The position numbers were made by a program, and so were the translations under genes. Source: Azospirillum cavernae (GTDB taxonomy: Bacteria > Pseudomonadota > Alphaproteobacteria > Azospirillales > Azospirillaceae). Taken from it: a stretch of DNA of 64,000 nucleotides. This document shows, piece by piece, positions 44,844 to 52,883 of this stretch. Location of the stretch: NCBI RefSeq assembly GCF_003590795.1, contig NZ_QYUL01000001.1, positions 1,567,001 to 1,631,000 of the forward strand, in the 5' to 3' direction. The notes under the pieces are model-generated. The model was given only the letters and a program-made list of their open reading frames with translations, did no database searches and had not been told where the DNA came from. Positions within the stretch are counted from its first letter, which is position 1. Every line of letters starts with the position of its first letter.

Positions 44844-45401
44844 CTACAAAGCAACCCCAACTTTGGTCCGGCGGATCACGTCCGCCTGCTGGCGCACCTT
44901 GTCGAGATGGGGGTTGATGGCCAAGGCCGCCTCAAAAGCGCGCAGGGCGGCGGCGGGCTGATCCACCGCCAGATACACCAGACCAAGCTCGGTCAAGGCC
45001 CCGAAATGGCGCGGCTCCAGGCTCAGGGCGCGCCGCAGATCCTCCGCCGCCGCCCGGTGATGGCCCAGCATGTAATGCGCGCTCGCCCGCTTGTTCCACC
45101 CCTCGGCGTAAGTCGGATCCAACGCGACCACCGCGTCGAAGGCCGCCAAAGCCGCGACATAATCATCGCTGTTGAAGCTGAGCACGCCCGCCCGCATCAC
45201 CCGGATCGTCTCGGCGTTGGGGTTGTCGAGCCACAGGTCCCAAATATGCTCTTCCACCGATTCCGCATAGGCGGCGTCGGTCGTGGCCCGCAGCGCCTGG
45301 AACAAGGGATCCAGACGCAAACTGCCCTGCCCGGCCCCGGCGGGGGCGCCGACGGTCAGCAGGACCAGGGTCATCAGGGAAAGGAAGTGTCGGATCGCCA
45401 T
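44844..45401 (-). CDS. secreted tetratricopeptide-repeat protein
   Basis: 185 aa from ATG 45401; ATG-like start at 45437 would add 12 polar residues before the signal and is less likely. The signal peptide HFLSLMTLVLLTVGAPAGAG precedes LRLDPLFQALRATTDAAYAES. Three TPR units follow: DDYVAALAAFDAVVALDPTY, HHRAAAEDLRRALSLEPRHF and DQPAAALRAFEAALAINPHL. It is a short periplasmic TPR scaffold of the kind often annotated only as tetratricopeptide repeat protein. It stands alone between a membrane-protein gene and the EF-G gene. Confidence 0.85.
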   Translation of the reverse strand: MAIRHFLSLMTLVLLTVGAPAGAGQGSLRLDPLFQALRATTDAAYAESVEEHIWDLWLDNPNAETIRVMRAGVLSFNSDDYVAALAAFDAVVALDPTYAEGWNKRASAHYMLGHHRAAAEDLRRALSLEPRHFGALTELGLVYLAVDQPAAALRAFEAALAINPHLDKVRQQADVIRRTKVGVAL

Positions 45402-45557
45402 CGCATAAATTTGCGCCCGGATCCGATGGTTCGCCAACGCCTATTTGGTTACTGACTCTGTCTATTTTCGACAAAAACAATGAAAAGCCGTCACAACAGC
45501 CAATTTTGATGACAAAACAGACACGATCACGCGATTCCAGGAGTCGCGGAAACGACA

Positions 45558-45585
45558 ATGGCCAGCGGATTGCTCCGCTGGCCAT
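45558..45585 (-). terminator. 12-bp perfect hairpin after the EF-G gene
   Basis: ATGGCCAGCGGA (45558-45569), loop TTGC and TCCGCTGGCCAT (45574-45585). On the minus strand it is followed by TGTCGTTTCC. It lies 36 bases past the EF-G stop and is a likely terminator, though the U-run is poor. Confidence 0.6.
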
Positions 45586-45621
45586 CGCCAATCACACGAT
45601 CAACCGACCAAGAACGCCTTA

Positions 45622-47763
45622 TCAGCCGTTCTTGCTGCGACCGGCCACGATTTCGTCGGTGACGTTGCGCGGCACCGGCTCGTAGTGGCTGAACTCCATG
45701 GTGTAGGACGCGCGGCCCGAGGTCATGCCACGGAGCTGGCCGATGTAGCCGAACATTTCGTTCAGCGGCACGGTCGCTTCGACGGCGATGTTCGACCCAC
45801 GCTCGACCTGACCGACGATGGTGCCGCGACGACGGTTCACGTCGCCGATGACGTCACCCAGATAATTGTCGGGGGTGACGACCTCGACCTTCATGACCGG
45901 CTCCAGCAGGATCGGGCCAGCCTTGGGCAGGGCCTCGCGGAAGCAAGCCTTGGCGGCGATTTCGAAGGTCAGAGCGTTCGAGTCGACGTCGTGGTACTTG
46001 CCGTCCACCAGACGAGCGCGGAAATCGACCGTCGGGTAGCCGGCGAGGACGCCGTCTTCCTTCTGGAGTTCCAGGCCCTTCTTGACCGACGGGACATATT
46101 CGCGGGGAACCGTGCCGCCGACCGTCTCGTCGACGAACTCGAAGCCCTCGCCACGCTCGCGCGGCTCGAACACGATCTTCACTTCGGCGAACTGGCCCGA
46201 ACCGCCGGTCTGCTTCTTGTGGGTGTAGGTGTATTCGATCGGCTTGGTGATCGCTTCGCGGTAGGCGACCTGGGGCTTGCCCATGTTGCCTTCCACGCCG
46301 AACTCCGTGCGCATGCGGTCGAGCGTCACTTCCAGGTGCAGCTCGCCCATGCCGCGCAGGATGGTCTGGCCGGTTTCACGGTCGGTTTCCAGACGGAGCG
46401 ACGGATCGGCGCGAACCATCTTGCCCAGCGCGATGGAGAACTTCTCCTGCTCGGCCTTCGACTTCGGCTCGACCGAGACGCTGATGACCGGCTCGGGGAA
46501 GCGCATGCGCTCCAGGATCACCGGCGACGAGGATTCGCAGAGCGTGTCGCCCGTCTCGGTTTCCTGCAAGGAGACCAGCGCCACGATGTCGCCCGCGCGG
46601 GCTTCATCCAGCGGGTTGGCTTCCTTGGCGAACATTTCGACCATGCGGCCGATCTTTTCGCGCTTGCCGCGAGTCGAGTTCAGGATCGACATGCCCTTCG
46701 TCAGCACGCCCGAATAGACGCGGATGAAGGTCATCGAGCCGTAGGTGTCGTTCAGCACCTTGAAGGCCAGCGCCGAGAAGGGCGCCTCGTCGGAGCTGTC
46801 ACGCTCGCCGTTCGGGTTGCCGTCTTCGTCCACCGTCTTGATGGCGGGCACGTCGGTCGGGGCCGGCAGCAGATCGACGACGGCGTCGAGAACCTGCTGG
46901 ACGCCCTTGTTCTTGTAGGACGAACCGCACAGAACCGGCGTGAAGGAGCTGTTCAGCGTGCCCTTGCGCAGACAGGCGCGCAGAACCTCCGGCGAGGGAT
47001 CCTCACCCGAATCGAGGTAGGCTTCCATCGCCACCTCGTCCTGCTCCAGCGCGGTGTCGACGAGGTCGGCGCGCAGCGCCTTGATGCTCTCGATGTTGTC
47101 GAGGTCTTCCTTGACGGTCAGGTTGAGCTTCTGGGCGAGATCGTCCGTGACCTCCCAGATCTCCCACTTGGCGTCCTTGTCGTCCGAGAACCAGACATAG
47201 GCCTTCATCTCGATCAGATCGACCATGCCACGGAAGTTGTCTTCCGAGCCGAGCGGAACCTGGATGCAGACCGGACGGGCGTTCAGACGGGCGCGAATCA
47301 TGTCGACGCAACGACGGAAGTTCGCGCCCGAACGGTCCATCTTGTTGACGTAGCAGATGCGCGGAACGTCGTAATTGTCGGCCAGACGCCAGTTGGTCTC
47401 CGACTGCGGCTCCACACCGGCGACGCCGTCGAACACCACGACCGCGCCGTCGAGCACGCGGAGCGAACGGTTCACCTCGATGGTGAAATCGACGTGGCCC
47501 GGGGTGTCGATGACGTTGATCTTCTTGTCGCGCCAGAACACGGAAACAGCGGCGGACTGAATGGTGATGCCGCGCTTCTGCTCCTGCTCCATGTAATCGG
47601 TCGTCGTCGAGGTCTTGAGATCCTTCGTCTCATGGACGTCGATGATCGTGTGCTTACGACCCGAGTAATACAGGATGCGCTCGGTCGTCGTCGTCTTGCC
47701 GGCGTCGACGTGGGCGATGATGCCGATGTTGCGGATGTCAGAAAGTGGCGTTTGGCGCGGCAT
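45622..47763 (-). CDS. elongation factor G with atypical switch I (fusA-like)
   Basis: 713 aa from ATG 47763 ([20 protein letters not shown]). All GTPase motifs are present: [19 protein letters not shown] (G1), [10 protein letters not shown] (G2 Thr), [10 protein letters not shown] (G3) and NKMDRSGA (G4). Domain IV and V text ([69 protein letters not shown]) is typical of translocases. The switch I region is unusual: between YYSG and [10 protein letters not shown] it reads [22 protein letters not shown], where most EF-Gs have a KIGEVHDGAATMDW-type stretch. It is not in a str operon here, so it may be a second EF-G paralogue (translocation or recycling) or the only fusA of this genome relocated. 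Upstream lies a CtrA-type box. Confidence 0.9.
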   Translation of the reverse strand: MPRQTPLSDIRNIGIIAHVDAGKTTTTERILYYSGRKHTIIDVHETKDLKTSTTTDYMEQEQKRGITIQSAAVSVFWRDKKINVIDTPGHVDFTIEVNRSLRVLDGAVVVFDGVAGVEPQSETNWRLADNYDVPRICYVNKMDRSGANFRRCVDMIRARLNARPVCIQVPLGSEDNFRGMVDLIEMKAYVWFSDDKDAKWEIWEVTDDLAQKLNLTVKEDLDNIESIKALRADLVDTALEQDEVAMEAYLDSGEDPSPEVLRACLRKGTLNSSFTPVLCGSSYKNKGVQQVLDAVVDLLPAPTDVPAIKTVDEDGNPNGERDSSDEAPFSALAFKVLNDTYGSMTFIRVYSGVLTKGMSILNSTRGKREKIGRMVEMFAKEANPLDEARAGDIVALVSLQETETGDTLCESSSPVILERMRFPEPVISVSVEPKSKAEQEKFSIALGKMVRADPSLRLETDRETGQTILRGMGELHLEVTLDRMRTEFGVEGNMGKPQVAYREAITKPIEYTYTHKKQTGGSGQFAEVKIVFEPRERGEGFEFVDETVGGTVPREYVPSVKKGLELQKEDGVLAGYPTVDFRARLVDGKYHDVDSNALTFEIAAKACFREALPKAGPILLEPVMKVEVVTPDNYLGDVIGDVNRRRGTIVGQVERGSNIAVEATVPLNEMFGYIGQLRGMTSGRASYTMEFSHYEPVPRNVTDEIVAGRSKNG

Positions 47764-47861
47764 GTTGCAGTTCCATTGCAGGTACGCGGCGACCGAGGCG
47801 CGCCCCGTCAGGGGGCACACGCCTCGGCGGCAGAGGTTGGTCGGGGTTTTACGGGCGATCC

Positions 47862-47877
47862 GTTAAGGCGTCATTAA
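47862..47877 (-). promoter_or_regulatory. full-consensus CtrA-type box upstream of the EF-G gene
   Basis: On the minus strand TTAATGACGCCTTAAC is an exact match to TTAA-N7-TTAAC. It lies about 100 bases upstream of the EF-G ATG at 47763 in the gap after ridA. The window also encodes DivK and PleD, so a CtrA network is expected in the host. The motif is short and chance occurrence is possible. Confidence 0.5.
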
Positions 47878-47996
47878 CATTCCGTAAACCGACGGGCATT
47901 CCCATCGGTTTATTGAAGCGCGAGGCCCTCACGAGCGTTTGGGCCACGCCGGCACACCCCAACCGAGGCTGCCGGGTTGCCCCGTTTCCCACCGCC

Positions 47997-48344
47997 TTAC
48001 TTGGCGGCAGTGACCTGAATTTCCACGAGATATTCGGGCGCGGCGAGCTTGGCCTCGACCGTGGCGCGGGCCGGCGGGTTGGCCGCGTCGACCCAGGCCT
48101 CCCAGGCCTTGTTCATCGCGCCAAAGGTCGCGATGTCCACGAGGTAGATGGTGGCCGACAGAAGCTTGCTCTTGTCGGAACCGGCCTCGGCCAGCAGGGC
48201 ATCGATCTGGGCCAGGATCTGGCTGGTCTGATTCTCGACATCGGGCGTCGGTTGATCGGCAACCTGACCAGCGAGATAGACCGTGTCCTTGTGGACGACC
48301 ATCTGGCTCATGCGCGGTCCGGTGTGGAAGCGCTGAATCGACAT
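47997..48344 (-). CDS. RidA-family protein (enamine/imine deaminase-like)
   Basis: 115 aa from ATG 48344. The YjgF/RidA fold is clear: MSQMVVHKDTVYLAGQVAD, VENQTSQILAQIDALLAEAGSDKSKLLSATIYLVD, then MNKAWEAWVDAANPPARATVEAKLAAPEYLVEIQVTA. The Arg in NPPARATVE is the conserved imine-interacting residue. The C-terminal Glu seen in canonical RidA (VEI-A) is retained in LVEIQV. It likely clears reactive enamines from PLP enzymes, or belongs to the less-characterised subgroup starting RFHxGPRMS. It is encoded just upstream of the EF-G gene on the same strand. Confidence 0.92.
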   Translation of the reverse strand: MSIQRFHTGPRMSQMVVHKDTVYLAGQVADQPTPDVENQTSQILAQIDALLAEAGSDKSKLLSATIYLVDIATFGAMNKAWEAWVDAANPPARATVEAKLAAPEYLVEIQVTAAK

Positions 48345-48435
48345 GACGAAAGGACTCCAGGTTCCGAGGCTAAAGACGCGGCTACCTCTATGCCATTCCC
48401 GGCCCGGCGCGAAGCAAAAAATGTGGGAAATCGGT

Positions 48436-49217
48436 TCAACGCCGCTCGTCACCGCCATTCTGGGGGACAAGCGCCGCAAAACTCGCCACCGGAATCGCAC
48501 AGTTGCGCGCTTGGCCCCCGGCTGGCCCCGCCGCGACGCCAAGGCCGACAACCCGCCACCCGCCGCCCTCGCGAACCAGCAGGGGGCCGCCGCTGGTTCC
48601 CCGCGTCGCGTCGCAATCATGCAGGATCATCCCCCCGCCACGCCCAGCGTCCGGCACTCCCGGTCAGCCGTCAGGATTTGCGCGTGGTCTTGGTTGTAAC
48701 CGCCGAGCATGACCGGGGTTCCGGCGGGCGGCAGGGGCGTCCAAAGGCCCAACGGCGGGGCGCTGGGCGGGGCGGCCTCCGTCAAAGTCAAGATCGCCCA
48801 ATCGCTGGCGACGTCCGGAGGAACCGCCAGAGGATCCCGATTTTTGTCCGTCGCGATCGCCGCCACCGACAGGTGCCGGGCGTACGCTCCCCGGTCATAA
48901 CCGAACAGCGCGTGCAGGGAGGAGGCGGGGAACAGCCGTCGGGTCCGGGGGTTGAGCAGGCAATGGGCTGCCGTCAGCACCCGCGTCGGCGCCACCACCA
49001 CCCCGGCGCAGCGTCCGCCAAGATTTGTTTGGATGCGCACAATGCTGCGCCAGGGCGCTTCGTCGATCGACACAGGCGCCCGCCGGTCGTCGGCGCCGAC
49101 ACCCGGCAACAGGGGGCGCTCCGCCGCCCTTGCCCACGCCGAACCCAGGGTCGCTGTGGCCAGCGCGACCAAAAGCGCCAACGTCGCGCGCCGTAAATGT
49201 TCTTTCTTTGTTTCCAT
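48436..49217 (-). pseudogene. trypsin-like serine protease, frameshifted in a G6 tract
   Basis: From ATG 49217 the frame encodes a signal peptide (ATLALLVALATATLGSAWARA), then the trypsin His motif (VLTAAHCLL) and Asp motif (DVASDWAILTL), and stops at 48627 after 196 codons. The missing Ser motif is found downstream in the next frame (DCDATRGTSGGPLLVREGGG) and ends at 48436. The frames join at a run of six G on the minus strand (C6 at 48631-48636). One extra G would restore a 260-aa S1 protease with complete triad. Either the gene is a recent pseudogene, phase-variable through slippage, or the sequence has an indel error. Confidence 0.85.
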
Positions 49218-49239
49218 CAGTCCGGTACAATCGCCCACC

Positions 49240-51480
49240 ATGGCCACCCTGATAATCACCGAAAAATCCAGCCAAGCCAAGGATCTGCGCGCCGCGCTCG
49301 GTGAGCGGTTCGGTCGCATCCTACCCGCCGAAGGGCATCTGTTGCGGCTGGCCGAACCGGACGAGGTCGATCCGGCGTGGAAGCGCTGGTCTTCCACCCT
49401 GCTGAAGCCCGACGGGCTGTACCCGACCAAGCCGGACAGCGGCGGCAACAAGGCGGCCAAGCTCCAGGCCATCCAAGCGGCGCTGAAGGCCTGCGACCAT
49501 GTGATTCTCGCCACCGACTGCGACCGCGAGGGGCAGTTGATCGGCCAGGAGATTCTGGAGCATGTCGGCTATCGCGGGCGGGTCCAGCGCGCCATCTTCA
49601 CCGCGCAGGATCCCAAGACCTTGCGCGACGCCTTCGCCAAGCTAAAGCCGAACGCCGAACTGCGCCCGGTGTATGAGGCGGCGGTGGCGCGCCAGCAAGC
49701 CGACCAGATTTTCAACCTGTCGCTGACCCGCACGGCCACGAAAACCCTGCTCGCCCCCGGCGCGCGCGGCGTCATCGGCGTTGGCCGGGTGAAGACGCCG
49801 ACGCTCGCCATCGTCTGCCTGCGCGAGTTGGAAATCCGCAATTTCAAGCCGGAGGATTATTTCGAGGTGGTGGCGACGGCGACCGTCGCCGCCGGCGCCT
49901 TCCAGATGCGCCACGCCCCCGCGCCGAAGGACCGGATCAAGGACCGCGCGCGGGCCGAGGCCATCGCCAAGGCCGCCGACCAGCATCGCGGCCCGCTGGC
50001 GGTGACGGTGGAGGAGAAGCGGCAGGCCCCGCCCAAGCTCTATGATCTCCCCGCCCTGCAAAAAACCTGCGGCCAGCGTTGGGGCTGGACCGCCGACCGC
50101 ACGCTGTCGGTGGCGCAGGAACTCTATGACGGCGAGGGGAAGAAGCTCATCACCTACCCGCGCGCTGAGGCCCGCTATCTGGCGGAAAACCAGATCGCCG
50201 ACGTTCCGGCGGTGGTCGGGGCGCTGACCCGGCTGCGCGGCTTCGCCCATCTTGGCGAGCATATGGACGTCGCCCGCCCGGTGATCCGCAAGGGCAAATC
50301 CGGCCATTTCTGCGACCGCGCGCTGGAAGGCGTCTCGCACCACGCGGTCATTCCCAACGTCAATGTGCTGGACGATCTGGACTCGCGGCTGGTTCGGCTG
50401 AGCGACGATGAAAAGCGGCTGTTCGCCCTGATCTGCCGCTCCTACCTCGCCGCCGTCATGCCGGATTACGAGTATCGGCAAACCAGCGTCGGCATGGCGG
50501 TTCCGCTCGACGGCAAGCCGGTTCCTTTCCGCGCGGTTGGCCGCATTCCGCTGAAACTCGGTTGGAAAGCCGCCTTCGCCTCCGCCGAATCCGACGGCAA
50601 GCCGGAGGAGGAGACCGAACAGACCCTGCCGCCCCTGACCGACGGGGAGGCCGCCACCCTGTCCGACCCGAAGGTGGAGGCCAAACGCACCCAGGCCCCG
50701 CCACGCTACAACGAAGGCACCCTGGTGGACGCCATGCAAAACGCCTGGCGCTTCGTCGAGGATCCCGCCCTGCGCGACCGGCTGAAGGAGGCCAAGGGCA
50801 TCGGCACGCCCGCGACTCGCGCCGAGGTCATCAAGGGGCTGCGCAAACAGAATCTCATGGGGGCCGACGGCAAATGGCTGACGCCGACTCCCGCCGGGCT
50901 GCAATTGTTTGAGACGCTGCGCGCCGCCGCCCCGGCGCTGGTCGATCCCGGCACCACCGCCCTATGGGAAATGAAACTCGACGCGGTGGTGACGGGCCAC
51001 GCCGATTTCCGCGCGGTGATCGACGCCATCGCCGGAGAGGCCGGCCGCCTGATCGGCGCTCTGGTCGGCCAACGCGGCCCGACGGTCGATTTGGGCGTCC
51101 CTGCCGCGACGGGACGCTTCGGGGCCAAACGCCGCAGCGCCGGGTTCGCCAGCCCGCGCGCCGCCACAACCGCCGGGCCGCGCAAACGCAGCCGAAAAGC
51201 CGCCAGCGCGACGGCGACGGATGAAGCGACCACCACGACCGCCAAACCGCGCCGCGCCCGCAAAGCCAAGGCGGACACCGCCGCCAGCGCGCCGGACATC
51301 GCGCCGGTCGCTCCCATCTCTGCCGTCCCCGCCTCAGCGGCCCCGCGCCGCAAGGAGCCGACCGACAAGATGCTGGCCTTCGCCCGCAGCCTCGCCGACC
51401 GCAAGAAGATTGAGCTTCCGGCCGCCTGTCTGGGCGACTTCGACCAATGCCGCCAGTTCCTCGACCAGCACGCGCGGTGA
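49240..51480 (+). CDS. DNA topoisomerase III-type (type IA) with basic C-terminal tail
   Basis: 746 aa from ATG 49240. The TOPRIM domain has LIITEKSSQAKDL and VILATDCDREGQLIGQEIL (acidic Asp93, Asp95, Glu97). The cleavage tyrosine is Tyr306 in KKLITYPRAEARYLAEN. The gate motifs QQADQIFNLSLTRTATKTL and VGRVKTPTLAIVCLRE are conserved. It lacks zinc-ribbon domains; instead residues about 625-705 are an Ala/Lys/Arg-rich linker (PRKRSRKAASATATDEATTT), then a short C-terminal module (TDKMLAFARSLADRKKIELP). It decatenates or relaxes negatively supercoiled DNA. It diverges from the broken protease gene. TopB-like proteins are often mobile-element linked, but no such genes are seen beside it. Confidence 0.92.
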   Translation: MATLIITEKSSQAKDLRAALGERFGRILPAEGHLLRLAEPDEVDPAWKRWSSTLLKPDGLYPTKPDSGGNKAAKLQAIQAALKACDHVILATDCDREGQLIGQEILEHVGYRGRVQRAIFTAQDPKTLRDAFAKLKPNAELRPVYEAAVARQQADQIFNLSLTRTATKTLLAPGARGVIGVGRVKTPTLAIVCLRELEIRNFKPEDYFEVVATATVAAGAFQMRHAPAPKDRIKDRARAEAIAKAADQHRGPLAVTVEEKRQAPPKLYDLPALQKTCGQRWGWTADRTLSVAQELYDGEGKKLITYPRAEARYLAENQIADVPAVVGALTRLRGFAHLGEHMDVARPVIRKGKSGHFCDRALEGVSHHAVIPNVNVLDDLDSRLVRLSDDEKRLFALICRSYLAAVMPDYEYRQTSVGMAVPLDGKPVPFRAVGRIPLKLGWKAAFASAESDGKPEEETEQTLPPLTDGEAATLSDPKVEAKRTQAPPRYNEGTLVDAMQNAWRFVEDPALRDRLKEAKGIGTPATRAEVIKGLRKQNLMGADGKWLTPTPAGLQLFETLRAAAPALVDPGTTALWEMKLDAVVTGHADFRAVIDAIAGEAGRLIGALVGQRGPTVDLGVPAATGRFGAKRRSAGFASPRAATTAGPRKRSRKAASATATDEATTTTAKPRRARKAKADTAASAPDIAPVAPISAVPASAAPRRKEPTDKMLAFARSLADRKKIELPAACLGDFDQCRQFLDQHAR

Positions 51481-51507
51481 CGCGGCGGGCGGCGAACCGC
51501 CCCGCCC

Positions 51508-52677
51508 TCACGCCAGATGCGGGTTCTTCAGATAATCCTCGGCTTGCATTTCCATCAGGCGGCTGACGGTGCGCTCAAACTCGAAGGCGTGCGTGCCTTC
51601 GGGGTAGAGCCGTTCCGGCGGCCCTTCGGCGGCGATCATCACATTGACCCGGTGCTCGTACAGCGCGTCGATCAGCGTCATGAAGCGCTTGGCCTCGTTG
51701 CGCAGCTCGTCCTTCATCGTCGGCACGCCGTTAATCAGCACCGTGTGGAAATGGGTGGCGATGGCCAGATAGTCGGCGGCGCCGAAGGGCTTGCCGCACA
51801 AATCCCAAAAACCGACCCAGGCGACGCCCTTCGCGGCCCGCTCAATCTCCACCCGGCGGCCTTGCACCAGCAGATGATCCGCTTCGGCCTTCGCCCCGCC
51901 GGTCAGCGCGGCGAAGGCGTCGGCCATCGCCCGATCCGCCGTCGGCCCCAGCGGGTGATGATAGATCGGCACGCCCTTCAGCCGGTCCAGCCGGTAATCG
52001 GTCGGGCCGTCCAGCGACAGGACGTCCAGCTTCTCTTTCAGCAGGGCGATGAAGGGCAGGAACAGGTTCCGCTGCAAACCATCCTTGTAGAGCATGTCCG
52101 GCGGCCAGTTCGACGTCGCCACCACCACCACGCCCAGCTCAAACAGATGGGTGAACAGCCGTCCCAAAATCATCGCGTCGACGACGTTGGTGACGTGGAA
52201 CTCGTCAAAACACAGCAGCCACGCTTCCCCCGCCAGGGCGCGGGCCAGTTCGGGCAGGCTGTCGTCGGCCCCGCCCGCCTTCACCTTGCCGGATTGGCGG
52301 TGGTCGTGGATGCGCTGGTGAACCTCCAGCATGAATTCATGGAAATGGACGCGGCGCTTGCGCTCCACCGGCGCGGTGTCGAAGAACAGATCCATCAGCA
52401 TGGATTTGCCCCGCCCGACCCCGCCATACAGATACAACCCCTGCGGCGCGTCGGCGGCGACGTCGGGCGGCGGAGCCGCGCGCAGGCGCCCCAACCCGAA
52501 GCGGTCCAGCCAACCGCCAACCGCCGTCTTGGCCTCCCCGTTCGCCTGCGGCTGGTAGCCTTTCAGCGCGTGATACAGGCTCTGGAACTTTTCAGCGGCC
52601 AGTTCCTGGTCGGGGTCGGGGCGGAGGGTGCCGGTGCCGCGCCGGGCGCGGTACAGCGAAAGCGGACCTTCGGTCAT
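51508..52677 (-). CDS. zapE: AFG1/ZapE-family cell division ATPase
   Basis: 389 aa from ATG 52677. Walker A is LYLYGGVGRGKSMLMDLFFDTA; Walker B is AWLLCFDEFHVTNVVDAMILGRLF; the sensor region is VVVATSNWPPDMLYKDGLQRNLFLPFI. FHEFMLEVHQRIHDHR and FIALLKEKLDVLSLDG are standard for the AFG1-like family. C-terminal LINGVPTMKDELRNEAKRFMTLIDALYEHRV is also diagnostic. ZapE acts on the FtsZ ring during late division. It converges on the topoisomerase gene with a small imperfect hairpin (about 51483-51507) in between. Confidence 0.94.
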   Translation of the reverse strand: MTEGPLSLYRARRGTGTLRPDPDQELAAEKFQSLYHALKGYQPQANGEAKTAVGGWLDRFGLGRLRAAPPPDVAADAPQGLYLYGGVGRGKSMLMDLFFDTAPVERKRRVHFHEFMLEVHQRIHDHRQSGKVKAGGADDSLPELARALAGEAWLLCFDEFHVTNVVDAMILGRLFTHLFELGVVVVATSNWPPDMLYKDGLQRNLFLPFIALLKEKLDVLSLDGPTDYRLDRLKGVPIYHHPLGPTADRAMADAFAALTGGAKAEADHLLVQGRRVEIERAAKGVAWVGFWDLCGKPFGAADYLAIATHFHTVLINGVPTMKDELRNEAKRFMTLIDALYEHRVNVMIAAEGPPERLYPEGTHAFEFERTVSRLMEMQAEDYLKNPHLA

Positions 52678-52883
52678 GGGAACTCGCGCGCCTTGGCTGA
52701 CAGGGGTCTCTTACCTAACCGATGCCATGCTGCGGAGCAACGACAGCATGGCTGGCCAGCGGCGCCCCTGTCGGGCGCGACGTCACCCTGCGACAAGGTT
52801 AAGCTTTCTTTACAGAATTCGCTCCTTTAATCAGTGCAGCGCTCATTCCCTGTTTCCCGTTGCCCGCAGGACTCCGCGCCCTT

